From: Jannaschia sp. W003
Lineage (GTDB): Bacteria; Pseudomonadota; Alphaproteobacteria; Rhodobacterales; Rhodobacteraceae
Length of the DNA: 64,000 bases
NCBI RefSeq assembly: GCF_025144335.1
Contig: NZ_CP083539.1
Span: 1,241,501 to 1,305,500, forward strand
Direction of reading: 5' to 3'
Position numbers and translations under genes: made by a program. Below are positions 36,123-44,478 of this stretch, piece by piece (the first letter of the stretch is position 1; each line of letters starts with the position of its first letter). The notes below the pieces were generated by a model. That model saw only the letters and a list, made by a program, of their open reading frames with translations. It did no database searches and had not been told where the DNA came from.

Positions 36123-37427
36123 CTAACCGGGCGCGCCCTCGCGTACGCGCGCCGCGAAGCGGCGGGCGTGGGCGGGGGCCTCGCCCCACTGCCGCTCGGG
36201 GCGGAAGCGGGCGGGGTCGAGCCCGGCCCGCTCCACCAGCGAGCCGCCGTGCTCCGCCACCTCGCGGGCCAGCGCCTTGGTGCGGGCCTGCGCCTCGGGG
36301 CGGGGCAGGGTCTCGGCCAGCGCGAAGCTGACGGCCTCGGCGTGGACGAGGCCCGAGGGGTCGTCCAGCGCGGCGCGCAGGCGCTCGGCGTCGGGCACGA
36401 TCTCGAGCGCCGCCAGGATGTCCACGGCGCGGCCCGCCGCGACGGTCAGTTGCGGCAGCGCCAGCCACTCCCCGAACCATGCCGCGCCGTCGCGCTGGTC
36501 CCATGTCATGGCGCCGGCCTGCAGCGCGCCGTTCAGCCCCGCCGCGTGGGCGGCGAGCGCGCGCACGGCGCTGGGGCCGACCGGGTTGCGCTTCTGCGGC
36601 ATGGTGGAACTGGAGCCGGCGCCCGCCGCCACCGCCCCGTCGCGCGCGAGCAGGAGGAGGTCGGTCGCCGCCTTGCCGCAGGCCCCCGCGAGCCGCGTGA
36701 GCCACGCCGCCAGCGCGGCCACGTGGGCGCGGTCGGCATGGGGCGCGCGCTCAGGGTCGCGCAGGTTCAGCGCGCGGGCGAGGGCGGCGCGCACCTCCGG
36801 CCCCCGCTCGCCCATCGCCGAGAGCGTGCCCGCCGCGCCGTGGAGCGAGACGATCTCGACCCGCGTCCGCAGGGGCTCCAGGTCCTCGCGCACCGCCAGC
36901 AGCCCCTCGCCCCATGTGGCCACCACCGCGCCGAAGGTGGTGGGGGTGGCGGGCTGGCCCCAGGTGCGCGCCGCCATGGGCGTCTCGGCATGGGCCTCGG
37001 CCAGCGCCGCCAGCCGATCCAGCGCCGTGTCGATGCGCCCCGCGACGAGGGCCAGCGCCTGGCGCAGACGCAGCGCCAGCCCGGTGTCGATGATGTCCTG
37101 CGAGGTCGCGCCCCAGTGGAGGAACTGCGCGTGCTCGGGCGCCTCCAGCGCCTTGCGGGTGGCGGCCACCAGCCCCGGCACCGAGATGCCGTCGCGCGCC
37201 ACGTCCGCGGCCAGCCCCGCGGGGTCGACCTGCACCTCCATCGTGGCGCGGTGGAGGAAGGCCCCGGCGGTCTCGGGGATCACGCCCGCCGCGCCCTGCG
37301 CCTTCGCCAGCGCGCCCCACACGAGCAGCATGGCCCGCACCTCGGCGGCGTCCGAGAACAGGCGCCCCAGCTCGGCGTCGCCGAAGAGGTCGCGGTGGAG
37401 GGCGGAGTCGAAGGGCGTGACGGCCAT
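36123..37427 (-). CDS. pcaB: 3-carboxy-cis,cis-muconate cycloisomerase
   Basis: Fumarase/aspartase-superfamily enzyme of the protocatechuate branch of the beta-ketoadipate pathway. The 434-residue protein has the PcaB start MAVTPFDSALHRDLFGD, the HWGATSQDIIDT motif and the superfamily signature GSSTMPQKRNP. It is a little shorter than some family members but appears complete. In most relatives it neighbours pcaHG, pcaC and pcaD. Here pcaD lies 1.1 kb away on the same strand, with a histidine kinase gene reading between them in the opposite direction. The ring-cleaving pcaHG genes are absent from the window. Confidence 0.88.
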   Translation of the reverse strand: MAVTPFDSALHRDLFGDAELGRLFSDAAEVRAMLLVWGALAKAQGAAGVIPETAGAFLHRATMEVQVDPAGLAADVARDGISVPGLVAATRKALEAPEHAQFLHWGATSQDIIDTGLALRLRQALALVAGRIDTALDRLAALAEAHAETPMAARTWGQPATPTTFGAVVATWGEGLLAVREDLEPLRTRVEIVSLHGAAGTLSAMGERGPEVRAALARALNLRDPERAPHADRAHVAALAAWLTRLAGACGKAATDLLLLARDGAVAAGAGSSSTMPQKRNPVGPSAVRALAAHAAGLNGALQAGAMTWDQRDGAAWFGEWLALPQLTVAAGRAVDILAALEIVPDAERLRAALDDPSGLVHAEAVSFALAETLPRPEAQARTKALAREVAEHGGSLVERAGLDPARFRPERQWGEAPAHARRFAARVREGAPG

Positions 37428-37601
37428 GGGGCGCTCCTCGGGGGGGGATCGGCCCGCGTCTAGCGGGCGCCGCGCGGCGCGGCCAGCGGGGCCGCGTCGG
37501 GCGCCGGTGCGCGCGAAGGCTTCCCCCCGTGGATTTTTCCTGACACTGGTTTAGTTTAGCAGCCCACCGCCCCCTGGACCCGATCAGACCCGCTTCGCCG
37601 A

Positions 37602-38615
37602 ATGCCCGACTCGCACAAGACGTTCGACGCGCAGACCATGTTCGACGCGATGACGCGCCTCACCGGCGAGGCCATGTGCGTATGCGAGATGATCGTGGAC
37701 GAGGCGGGCGAGCCCGCCGACTACCGGTTCCTCTGGATCAACGAGCACTTCGAGGAGATGAGCGGCCTCCACGCCCCCGTGGGCCTGACCGCGCTGGAGC
37801 TGGTGCCGGGGCTGGAGCGGCGCTGGATCGACTTCTACGCCCGCGTAGGGCTCGGCGGCGAGACGCTGCGGATCCACGCCGACTCGGTGCCCATGGGCCG
37901 GGCCTTCGACGTCTGCGCCATGCCGGGCGAGGAGGCGGGGCAGTTCGTGGTGCTGTTCCGCGACGTGACCGCGCGCGTCGAGGCCGAGCACGCCCGCGAG
38001 GCGGCGCTGGAGGCCTCGCGCCGGCTCTTGCACGAGCTGAGCCACCGGGTGAAGAACAACCTCGCGCTGATCTCCTCGATGCTGCGGATGGAGACGCGCA
38101 AGGCCGACGATGGCGCCCGCGAGGTGCTGCGCGCGGTGGACGGGCGCATCCAGGCCGTCGCGCGGCTCTACGACCTGATGAACGCCTCGGACGCGGTGGA
38201 GACCGTGGACGCGGCGCAGTTCGTGCGCGACTTCGCGGCGATGCTGGAGGCCTCGGTCGCCGGCGACGGCCGGGTCGCCATCCGCGGCGAGGCCGACGGC
38301 TTCGCCCTGGGCAGCCACAAGGCGATCCACCTCGGGCTGATCGTCAACGAGCTGGTCACCAACGCCGTGAAGCACGCGTTCCGGGACGGGCCGGGGCGCA
38401 TCCGCATCCGCCTGCGCCGCGAGGCGGACGGCGCGGCCCTCCTCGAGGTCGAGGACGACGGCACGGGCGGCGCGGCGGCGCACGACCCCTCCGGCTCGGG
38501 CGGGCTGCTGGTCGAGGCCTTCGTGCGCGACCTCGGCGGCACGAAGTCGGTGCGCAGCGGACCGGGTGGCACGTGCATCGCTGTGCGGTTTCAGCCCGAG
38601 GACGACGCGGTGTGA
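37602..38615 (+). CDS. PAS-containing sensor histidine kinase (HisKA_2 type)
   Basis: A 337-residue kinase without membrane segments, so it is cytoplasmic. Residues about 10-125 form a PAS-like domain (CEMIVDEAGEPADYRFLWIN to VVLFRDVTARVEAE). A helical dimerisation segment carries the phospho-acceptor H148 in LHELSHRVKNNLALIS, the HisKA_2 type found with HWE-like ATPases. The N box is LGLIVNELVTNAVKHAF and the G box is PSGSGGLLVEAF. Such kinases often act in alphaproteobacterial general stress or light responses, but no response regulator is adjacent. The last 25 bases overlap the convergent pcaD gene. Confidence 0.85.
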   Translation: MPDSHKTFDAQTMFDAMTRLTGEAMCVCEMIVDEAGEPADYRFLWINEHFEEMSGLHAPVGLTALELVPGLERRWIDFYARVGLGGETLRIHADSVPMGRAFDVCAMPGEEAGQFVVLFRDVTARVEAEHAREAALEASRRLLHELSHRVKNNLALISSMLRMETRKADDGAREVLRAVDGRIQAVARLYDLMNASDAVETVDAAQFVRDFAAMLEASVAGDGRVAIRGEADGFALGSHKAIHLGLIVNELVTNAVKHAFRDGPGRIRIRLRREADGAALLEVEDDGTGGAAAHDPSGSGGLLVEAFVRDLGGTKSVRSGPGGTCIAVRFQPEDDAV

Positions 38616-39385
38616 CCGATCGCCCCGAGGAACTCCGACAGCACCGCCGCGAAGCGCTCGGGCGCGTCCACGGGAGGCAGGTGGCCCGCGCCGCGGATTA
38701 GCGCGAAGCGGCTGCCGGGGATCAGCGCCGCGGTCTCGCGCACGAGGTCGGGCGGCGCGGCCCCGTCCTCTGACCCCGCGATGGCCAGCGTCGGCAGGCG
38801 CAGTCCGCTGGTGGGGGCGAGAAGGTCGGTGCCCGCGATGGCGGCGCAGACGCCGCAGTAGCCCTCGGGATCGGTCTCCAGGAGGCGCGCGCGCCACGCG
38901 GCGCGGTGCGGGAAGTCCCGCGCGAACCAGCGGTCCATCGTCGCGTCCGCGATCGCCTCCAGCCCGCCGCGCCGCACCGCCTCGATGCGCGCGGCCCAGG
39001 CGTCCGGCGTGCCGCTCTTGACGCCCGCGCCCGAGATCGCGATCGCGCGCACCACGTCGGCGCGCTTCACCGCCATCGCCTGCGCCACCATGCCGCCCAC
39101 CGACAGGCCGACGACCACCGCGTCCCGCAAGCCCAGCGCGTCGGCCACCGCCTCGGCGTCGCGCACGAGCGCGCCCATGGGGTAGGGCGCGGGCGGCACC
39201 TCCGACTGCCCGTGCCCGCGCATGTCGTAGCGCACCAGCCGCAGGCCGGGGGGCAGGAGCGGCAGCACCGCGTCCCAGACCCGCAGGTCGGTGCCGAGGG
39301 AATTGGCGAAGAGCACGGGCGCGCCGGCGCCCTCCTCGCGGACGTGGATCGCGGTGCCGTCGGCGCTTTCGACTTCGTGCTCCAC
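38591..39385 (-). CDS. pcaD: 3-oxoadipate enol-lactonase
   Basis: Alpha/beta hydrolase that opens 3-oxoadipate enol-lactone in the beta-ketoadipate pathway. The N-terminal part NSLGTDLRVWDAVLPLLP and RYDMRGHGQS is characteristic of PcaD. The nucleophile elbow is GLSVGGMV, the acid D in AGSEDGAAPP and the His in GAGHLPPVDAP. I choose the GTG at 39385 because GGGAGG lies seven bases upstream; an in-frame ATG at 39415 would add ten residues. The gene ends inside the last 25 bases of the convergent kinase. It shares a strand with pcaB. Confidence 0.85.
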   Translation of the reverse strand: MEHEVESADGTAIHVREEGAGAPVLFANSLGTDLRVWDAVLPLLPPGLRLVRYDMRGHGQSEVPPAPYPMGALVRDAEAVADALGLRDAVVVGLSVGGMVAQAMAVKRADVVRAIAISGAGVKSGTPDAWAARIEAVRRGGLEAIADATMDRWFARDFPHRAAWRARLLETDPEGYCGVCAAIAGTDLLAPTSGLRLPTLAIAGSEDGAAPPDLVRETAALIPGSRFALIRGAGHLPPVDAPERFAAVLSEFLGAIGHTASSSG

Positions 39386-39481
39386 CCTGGCCTCCCTCGG
39401 TGCGTTCCCGGGCATCGCCCGCCGGGGCGGCATTGTGCAAGGGCGCCGGCCCGCTAGGGTGCGGGGAAACGGGAGGGGCTC

Positions 39482-40543
39482 ATGCGACAGGTTCGGGCGG
39501 CGGTGTGCCGCGAGTTCGGCGCGCCGATGGGGATCGAGACGGTCGGCCTGCCGGCCCCCCGCGCGTTTGAGGCCACGGTCGAGATCGAGGCCTGCGCGGT
39601 CTGCCACTCCGACCTCACCTTCTGGCGCGGCGGCTGGGGCGGGCAGCTGCCGGCCGTCTATGGCCACGAGGCCGTGGGACGGGTCTCGGCGGTGGGGCCG
39701 GGGACGGAAGGGGTCTCGGAGGGCCAGCGTGTGCTCGTCACCCTGATCCGCGCCTGCGGCGGCTGCGCCTCCTGCGCCGGGGGGCGGCCGACCCAATGTG
39801 CTGCGCCGGGCGACCACCCCGGCCTCTCGGACGGCACGGTGGTCGCGGCCATGAGCTGCGGTGCCTTCGCCGAGGCGGTGACGGTCCACGCAAGCCAGCT
39901 CGCCCCCGTGCCCGAGACGATCCCCGCCGCCGCCGCTGCGATCCTGAGCTGCGGGGTGGTGACGGGCCTCGGCGCGGTGGTGAACACGGCGCGCGTGCGC
40001 CCCGGCGACTGGTGCGTGGTGATCGGCGCGGGGGGCGTGGGGCTCAACAGCATCCAGGCGGCGCGGCTGTCCGGCGCGGCCCGCGTGGTGGCGGTGGACG
40101 TGAGCGAGGAGAAGCTCGAGGCGGCCCGCGCCTTCGGTGCCACCGACGGGATCCTCGCTTCCGACGGCCCCGCGGCGATGCTGCGCCTCGGGCGGCTGGC
40201 CGACCACGCCTTCGTCACCGTGGGGGCACCTTCGGTGATCGACGGGGCGGTGGACTGGCTGGCCCCCCACGGCACGGCCTACCTCGTGGGGATGCCGCAT
40301 TCGGGCACGGTGGGGCACTACGACCCGGTCTCGGCCAGCTACTACGGGCAAGGATTGCGCGGCACGCGCATGGGCGACGTGGTGCTGCGGCGGGACATGC
40401 CGTGGATCCTCGATCTGCACGCGCAAGGACGGCTGATGCTGGAGGAGCTGGTTTCGGGAACGTGGCCCCTGGAGGGGATCAACGAGGCCTTCGCGGCGAC
40501 GGCGCGGGGCGAGGGGCGGCGGAACGTCGTGGTGTTCGGGTGA
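39482..40543 (+). CDS. Zinc-dependent alcohol dehydrogenase
   Basis: A 353-residue medium-chain dehydrogenase. The catalytic zinc ligands are C41 (CHSD) and H62 (YGHEAVG), and the structural zinc is bound by C92, C95, C98 and C106 in CGGCASCAGGRPTQC. The Rossmann fold is signalled by VIGAGGVGLNSIQAA. The composition resembles class III/aryl or long-chain alcohol dehydrogenases. The substrate is not clear. The ATG at 39482 has GGGAGGGG 4-11 bases upstream. The next gene, an enolase-superfamily enzyme, follows after a short repeat, and both may act on the same sugar or acid. Confidence 0.87.
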   Translation: MRQVRAAVCREFGAPMGIETVGLPAPRAFEATVEIEACAVCHSDLTFWRGGWGGQLPAVYGHEAVGRVSAVGPGTEGVSEGQRVLVTLIRACGGCASCAGGRPTQCAAPGDHPGLSDGTVVAAMSCGAFAEAVTVHASQLAPVPETIPAAAAAILSCGVVTGLGAVVNTARVRPGDWCVVIGAGGVGLNSIQAARLSGAARVVAVDVSEEKLEAARAFGATDGILASDGPAAMLRLGRLADHAFVTVGAPSVIDGAVDWLAPHGTAYLVGMPHSGTVGHYDPVSASYYGQGLRGTRMGDVVLRRDMPWILDLHAQGRLMLEELVSGTWPLEGINEAFAATARGEGRRNVVVFG

Positions 40544-40565
40544 TGGCGCCCGTGGAGGGGGCGGG

Positions 40566-40600
40566 AGCCTCCGGCGGGAGTATTTCCGCCAGAGTGAAGG
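40566..40600 (-). repeat. Repeat family A copy 6 (short form)
   Basis: GCCTCCGGCGGGAGTATTTCCGCCAGAGTGAAGG-like sequence following the alcohol dehydrogenase stop by 23 bases. A short hairpin CCTCCGGCGGGAG is visible. The tail resembles copies 7 and 9. Confidence 0.6.
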
Positions 40601-40610
40601 GGGGCGTGCG

Positions 40611-41831
40611 ATGAGGCTGGCCGAGCTGGACGTGTTCGTCGTCGCGCCGCCGGCGCCGGGGTGGGGCGGGCGGTACTGGATCGTGCCGAAGCTGACGACC
40701 TCCTGCGGGGTCACGGGCTACGGCGAGGTCTATGCCTCCGCCGTGGGGCCGGAGGCGATGCGGACTGTGATCGGGGACGTGTTCGCGCGGCACTGCGAGG
40801 GGAGCGATCCGGCCGACACGGCGCTGATGGCGCGGCGGGTCTGGGGCTCGGGCTTCACGGGGCGGGCCGATCCCACGGTCTGGGGCGCGTGGTCGGGCCT
40901 GGAAATCGCCTGCTGGGACATCCTCGGCAAGGCGCTGGACCGGCCGGTGCACGCGTTGGTCGGCGGGCGGCTGAACGAACGCCTGCGCGCCTACACCTAC
41001 CTCTACCCCGAGCCGTCGATGGACGCCGCTGCCTTCTGGACCTCCGCCGAGATGGCCGCCGAGGTCGCCGCGCTGCGCGTCGCCGAGGGGTGGACGGCCG
41101 TCAAGTTCGACCCCGCCGGCCCCTACACCATCCGCGGCGGGCACGAGCCGGGGGGCCGCGACGTCTCGCTGTCGGTCGCCTTCGTCCGCGCGATCCGCGC
41201 CGCGGTGGGCGACCGCGCGGACCTCCTGTTCGGCACCCACGGGCAGTTCACCCCCTCGGGCGCGATCCGGCTGGGGCGGGCCATCGCGGAAGCCGACCCC
41301 CTGTGGTTCGAGGAGCCGGTGCCGCCCGACGACCCCTCGGGGCAGGCCGAGGTGGCGCGGGGTCAGCCCGTCCCTGTGGCCTCCGGCGAGCGACTCTGCG
41401 GCCTGGGCGAGTTCGCCACGCTCCTGCGCCTCGGGGCGGCGCGCATCCTGCAGCCGGCGCTGGGCCGCGCGGGCGGCATCGGCGAGGGGCTGCGGATCGC
41501 GGCGCTGGCGCAGGGCTTCGGCGCGCAGGTGGCGCCGCACCTCTACGCGGGGCCGGTGGAGTTCGCGGCCTCCGTCCAGCTCGGCGCCGCGATCCCGAAC
41601 CTCCTGATGGTGGAGGCCATCGAGACCCCGTTCCACCACGCGCTGGGCGGCGGGCCCAGGGCCGAGGGCGGCTTCGTGGAGGTGCCCACCGCGCCCGGGC
41701 TGGGCCTCTCGTTCGACGAGGACCTCGCCCGCGCGCACCCCTATCGGGGCACGGGGCTGCACCTCGAGATGCAGGAGGCGTCGCCGGACTACGCGCGGGG
41801 GAACGCGTTCCTCGGCGGGGCGGCGGACTGA
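40611..41831 (+). CDS. Mandelate racemase/muconate lactonizing enzyme family dehydratase
   Basis: A 406-residue enolase-superfamily enzyme with the MR-subgroup outline: GLEIACWDILGKAL, the second metal ligand in LWFEEPVPPDD (E234/E235), the third in ASGERL (E260) and APHLYAGP further on. The place where D-galactonate dehydratase has its first metal ligand, two residues before the His of FGTHGQF, is Gly208 here. The overall look is of acid-sugar dehydratases of the DgoD-related type, but the substrate is undetermined. The start at 40611 has a purine-rich GAAGGGGGG upstream. It could supply the galactonate dehydratase step missing from the galactose cluster at 53-64 kb; that is speculation. Confidence 0.78.
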   Translation: MRLAELDVFVVAPPAPGWGGRYWIVPKLTTSCGVTGYGEVYASAVGPEAMRTVIGDVFARHCEGSDPADTALMARRVWGSGFTGRADPTVWGAWSGLEIACWDILGKALDRPVHALVGGRLNERLRAYTYLYPEPSMDAAAFWTSAEMAAEVAALRVAEGWTAVKFDPAGPYTIRGGHEPGGRDVSLSVAFVRAIRAAVGDRADLLFGTHGQFTPSGAIRLGRAIAEADPLWFEEPVPPDDPSGQAEVARGQPVPVASGERLCGLGEFATLLRLGAARILQPALGRAGGIGEGLRIAALAQGFGAQVAPHLYAGPVEFAASVQLGAAIPNLLMVEAIETPFHHALGGGPRAEGGFVEVPTAPGLGLSFDEDLARAHPYRGTGLHLEMQEASPDYARGNAFLGGAAD

Positions 41832-42030
41832 GGGGCGGCGCGCAGGGCGTGGACGAACGCCCTTTATTGTTGCGGTGTTACGCGTTGCGGGAATCCCCTT
41901 GGGACGGCATGGTGGAATTGCGCATGGCCATGCGGATCGGTCTTAGCTCGTAGCCTTGTTCGTTTCGGTGGCGTTTGAGGGTATCGCCTGAACAACCCTC
42001 GCCTTCGCCCCCGACGCGGTCGCCGGGGCG

Positions 42031-42414
42031 CTACCTTCCCTCCGGCACCTCGACCGGAGCGCCCACCGCCTTCCACGCCTCGAACCCGCCCCACATGTGC
42101 GCCACGTCGTGGCCCATCGCGCGCAGCGCGTCGGCGGCCAGCGCCGAGCGCCAGCCCACGGCGCAGTGCAGGACGTAGGTCACGCCCTCCTGCGCGAACA
42201 CCTCGCGGTGGTAGGGCGAGGCCGGGTCCCACCAGAACTCCAGCATGCCGCGCGGCGCGTGGACCGAGCCGGGGATGCGCCCCGCCGCCCGCTCGCGCAC
42301 GTCGCGCACGTCCACGATCACGGTGCGCTCCGGGTCGAGGGCCCGCACCTCCTCGACCGACAGCTCGCGCACCCGCGCGCGCGCCTCGGCCACCAACTGC
42401 TCCGCGCTCTTCAT
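42031..42414 (-). CDS. Rhodanese-like sulfurtransferase
   Basis: A 127-residue single-domain rhodanese. The domain spans about residues 18-122, with VIVDVRDVRERAAGRIPGS and the active-site loop HCAVGWRSALAADAL, where Cys101 would carry the persulfide. The loop pattern CxVGxRS differs from the thiosulfate rhodanese CRxGx[RT]. Sulfur acceptor is unknown. It is divergent from the SDR gene, with 66 bases between starts, and separated from the preceding enolase-family gene by a 199-base stretch in which I see no gene. Confidence 0.85.
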   Translation of the reverse strand: MKSAEQLVAEARARVRELSVEEVRALDPERTVIVDVRDVRERAAGRIPGSVHAPRGMLEFWWDPASPYHREVFAQEGVTYVLHCAVGWRSALAADALRAMGHDVAHMWGGFEAWKAVGAPVEVPEGR

Positions 42415-42480
42415 GGCGCCGACGTTGACGCCTCGGGCGGCGAGGTTCAAGCAGGCCGCGACATCAGGGGAGGACACGTC

Positions 42481-43218
42481 ATGGATCGCATCGCACTCGT
42501 CACCGGCGGCGCGCAGGGCATCGGGTACGCCTGCGCCGAGGCCCTGGCCGAGGATGGCTGCCGCGTCGTGCTCGCCGACGTGCAGGAGAGCGTCTCGGAG
42601 GCGGCCGCGAAGCTCGGCGGCACCGGCTACCAGATCGACATGAGCGATTCCGCCGCCATCGCGGAGCTGTTCGACCGCACCGAGGCGGACGTCGGCCCGG
42701 TCTCGGTTCTGGTCAACAACGCCGGCATCGCCGTGGGCGCCGACTTCCTCGACATGACCGAGAAGCAGTTCCGGCAGGTCATCGACATCAACCTCGTGGG
42801 CGTGTTCCTGGCCACGCAGCGGGCCGCGAAGGCGATGGTGAAGCACGAGCTGAAGGGCGCGATCGTCAACATGTCGTCGATCAACGCCCAGGTCGCGATC
42901 CCGCAGATCGCCGGCTACTGCGCCTCGAAGGGCGGCGTGATGCAGCTGACGAAGGTGGCCGCCCTCGCGCTCGCCCCCCACGGCATCCGCGTGAACGCGG
43001 TCGGGCCGGGCTCGATCGACACGGCGATGATGGCGGCCGTCAATGCGGACCCCGAGGCCTTCGCCCGCGCCATGTCGCGCACGCCCCTCAAGCGTCCCGG
43101 CACGCCCCGCGAGATCGGCGACGTTGTGGCGTTCCTCGCCTCCGAGAAGGCGAGCTACGTGACCGGCGAGACGATCTACGTGGACGGCGGACGGCTGGCG
43201 CTGAACTACACGGTCTGA
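42481..43218 (+). CDS. Short-chain dehydrogenase/reductase
   Basis: A 245-residue SDR with the classical motifs. The cofactor motif is TGGAQGIG, NNAG is at about residue 79, the catalytic serine is in NMSSINAQ, and the active-site pair is Y146-x3-K150 in GYCASK. The ending YVTGETIYVDGGRLALN is typical of sugar or secondary-alcohol SDRs. The start ATG at 42481 follows GGGGAGGA. The enzyme is complete, unlike the other SDR in the window, which lacks the lysine. The substrate cannot be predicted. The region downstream is a 333-base repeat-bearing spacer. Confidence 0.88.
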   Translation: MDRIALVTGGAQGIGYACAEALAEDGCRVVLADVQESVSEAAAKLGGTGYQIDMSDSAAIAELFDRTEADVGPVSVLVNNAGIAVGADFLDMTEKQFRQVIDINLVGVFLATQRAAKAMVKHELKGAIVNMSSINAQVAIPQIAGYCASKGGVMQLTKVAALALAPHGIRVNAVGPGSIDTAMMAAVNADPEAFARAMSRTPLKRPGTPREIGDVVAFLASEKASYVTGETIYVDGGRLALNYTV

Positions 43219-43551
43219 CGACGGGACGCCCCGGCCCTGCGCCGGGGCCTTCGGGTGCAGTCGGGATGCCGCTCTCCGCTCCGGCGCCGACACCGACGGC
43301 ACGCCGAGGCCCCGGCGCAGGGCCGGGACGGCGCGGAGCGTGCGGGAGCGCCCCCCGGAGCCGGTGGCCCGGGGCGTTCCGGTGTCTCGCGATGCGTCCG
43401 AATGGTCGTCGATGGGGGGATGTCCGCCAACGTGGGATCGGGCCCGACCCCGGCCCCCGGATGGGGGCGGGCCGTGGTGTGCGGGGATGCCATCCCCCGC
43501 GATGCGCGCGCCGGGAGTGTGTCTCGGTGAGCGGACCCGCGGGTCAACCCC
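43219..43551. other. 333-base spacer with inverted family C repeats
   Basis: No plausible coding frame. It contains the second inverted pair of family C units (43226-43331), then several strong GC hairpins, including the perfect palindrome GGGGATG-C-CATCCCC at 43483-43497. It lies between convergent genes and may act as the terminator for both. Confidence 0.65.
43226..43331. repeat. Repeat family C, inverted pair 2
   Basis: The unit CGCCCCGGCCCTGCGCCGGG... at 43227-43254 is repeated inverted at 43304-43331, with about 50 bases between. Both units are related to the pair at 28882-28950, and each folds on itself. Confidence 0.7.
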
Positions 43552-44478
43552 TCACGCGCCGTGGCGGTGCGCCCGGGCATAGGTCTCCATCAGGTGCACC
43601 GCGTCCACGGCGGTGTAGGCCTGCGTGGTCGAGAGCGAAGCGTGGCCGAGCAGCTCCTGGATCGCCCGCAGGTCGCCGCCGGCCTCCAGGAGGTGCGTGG
43701 CGAAGCTGTGGCGCAGGGCGTGGGGCGTGGCCGTCGCGGGCAGCCCGAGCTGCATGCGCGCGCGCGCCATCGCGCCCGACACCAGCCGCGCGTGGAGCGC
43801 GCCGCCCCGGGCGCCGCGGAACAGGGGCGCGTCGGCGATCAGCTCGAAGGGGCAGAGCGCGCGGTAGCGCTCCACCGCCGCGCGGGCGGCGGGGATCACG
43901 GGCACCAGCCGCTCCTTGCCGCCCTTGCCGCGGATGCGCAGCACGTCCGCCAGCGGCGCGTCGCCGCCGCGCAGGCCCAGCCCTTCCGAGATGCGCAGGC
44001 CGCAGCCGTAGAGCACGGTGACGACGGCCACGTCGCGCGCGGCGATCCAAGGGGTCTCGTGCTGCAGCCCCACGGTGTCGATCACCTCGCGCGCCGCATC
44101 CGGGGCGAGGGGGCGGGGCAGGGGCTTGCGGAACCGCGGCGCGCGCATGGCGAGCACGGCGGTGGGGTCGAAACCCTCGCGCTCCGAGAGCCAGCGCACG
44201 AAGCCCTTCACCGCCGAGAGCCGCCGTGCCACGGAGCGTGCGCCCGCGCCGCGCCGCCTCTCGGCGGCCATCCACGCGCGCATCTCCGCGGTGCCGACCT
44301 CGCCCATCGCGCCTACGCCCATCGGCCCGCCGCGGTGCCCGGCCTGGAAGGCCAGGAAGTGGCGCAGGTCGGCGGCGTAGGCCTCGACGGTGCTCGCCGT
44401 GCGGCCGTCGAGGGCGCGCATGTGGTCGCCCCAGGCGCCGAGCGCGTCGCGCAGCCCCTCGCTGATCTCCAGCGTCAC
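43552..44478 (-). CDS. xerC: Tyrosine recombinase XerC
   Basis: Site-specific tyrosine recombinase that resolves chromosome dimers at dif. The 308-residue protein has the N-terminal core-binding SAM-like domain and the C-terminal catalytic domain. The conserved Arg is in YGCGLRISEGL, Lys is in GKGGKERLVPV, the HxxR is in PHALRHSFATHLL, the second His is in LLGHASLSTTQ, and the nucleophilic Tyr is in TTQAYT. The start is a GTG at 44478 that overlaps the DUF484 stop, so the two are coupled. The fsa-DUF484-xerC order supports XerC over XerD. Confidence 0.92.
   Translation of the reverse strand: MTLEISEGLRDALGAWGDHMRALDGRTASTVEAYAADLRHFLAFQAGHRGGPMGVGAMGEVGTAEMRAWMAAERRRGAGARSVARRLSAVKGFVRWLSEREGFDPTAVLAMRAPRFRKPLPRPLAPDAAREVIDTVGLQHETPWIAARDVAVVTVLYGCGLRISEGLGLRGGDAPLADVLRIRGKGGKERLVPVIPAARAAVERYRALCPFELIADAPLFRGARGGALHARLVSGAMARARMQLGLPATATPHALRHSFATHLLEAGGDLRAIQELLGHASLSTTQAYTAVDAVHLMETYARAHRHGA

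Noticed and set aside
39386..39415. Longer pcaD start at ATG 39415
   Set aside because: Possible, but GTG 39385 has a stronger ribosome-binding site and matches the PcaD N-terminus better; recorded as the alternative.
43226..43331. CRISPR-like array from the family C units
   Set aside because: There are only two units per locus, inverted and self-complementary, with no regular direct repeats or spacers and no cas genes.
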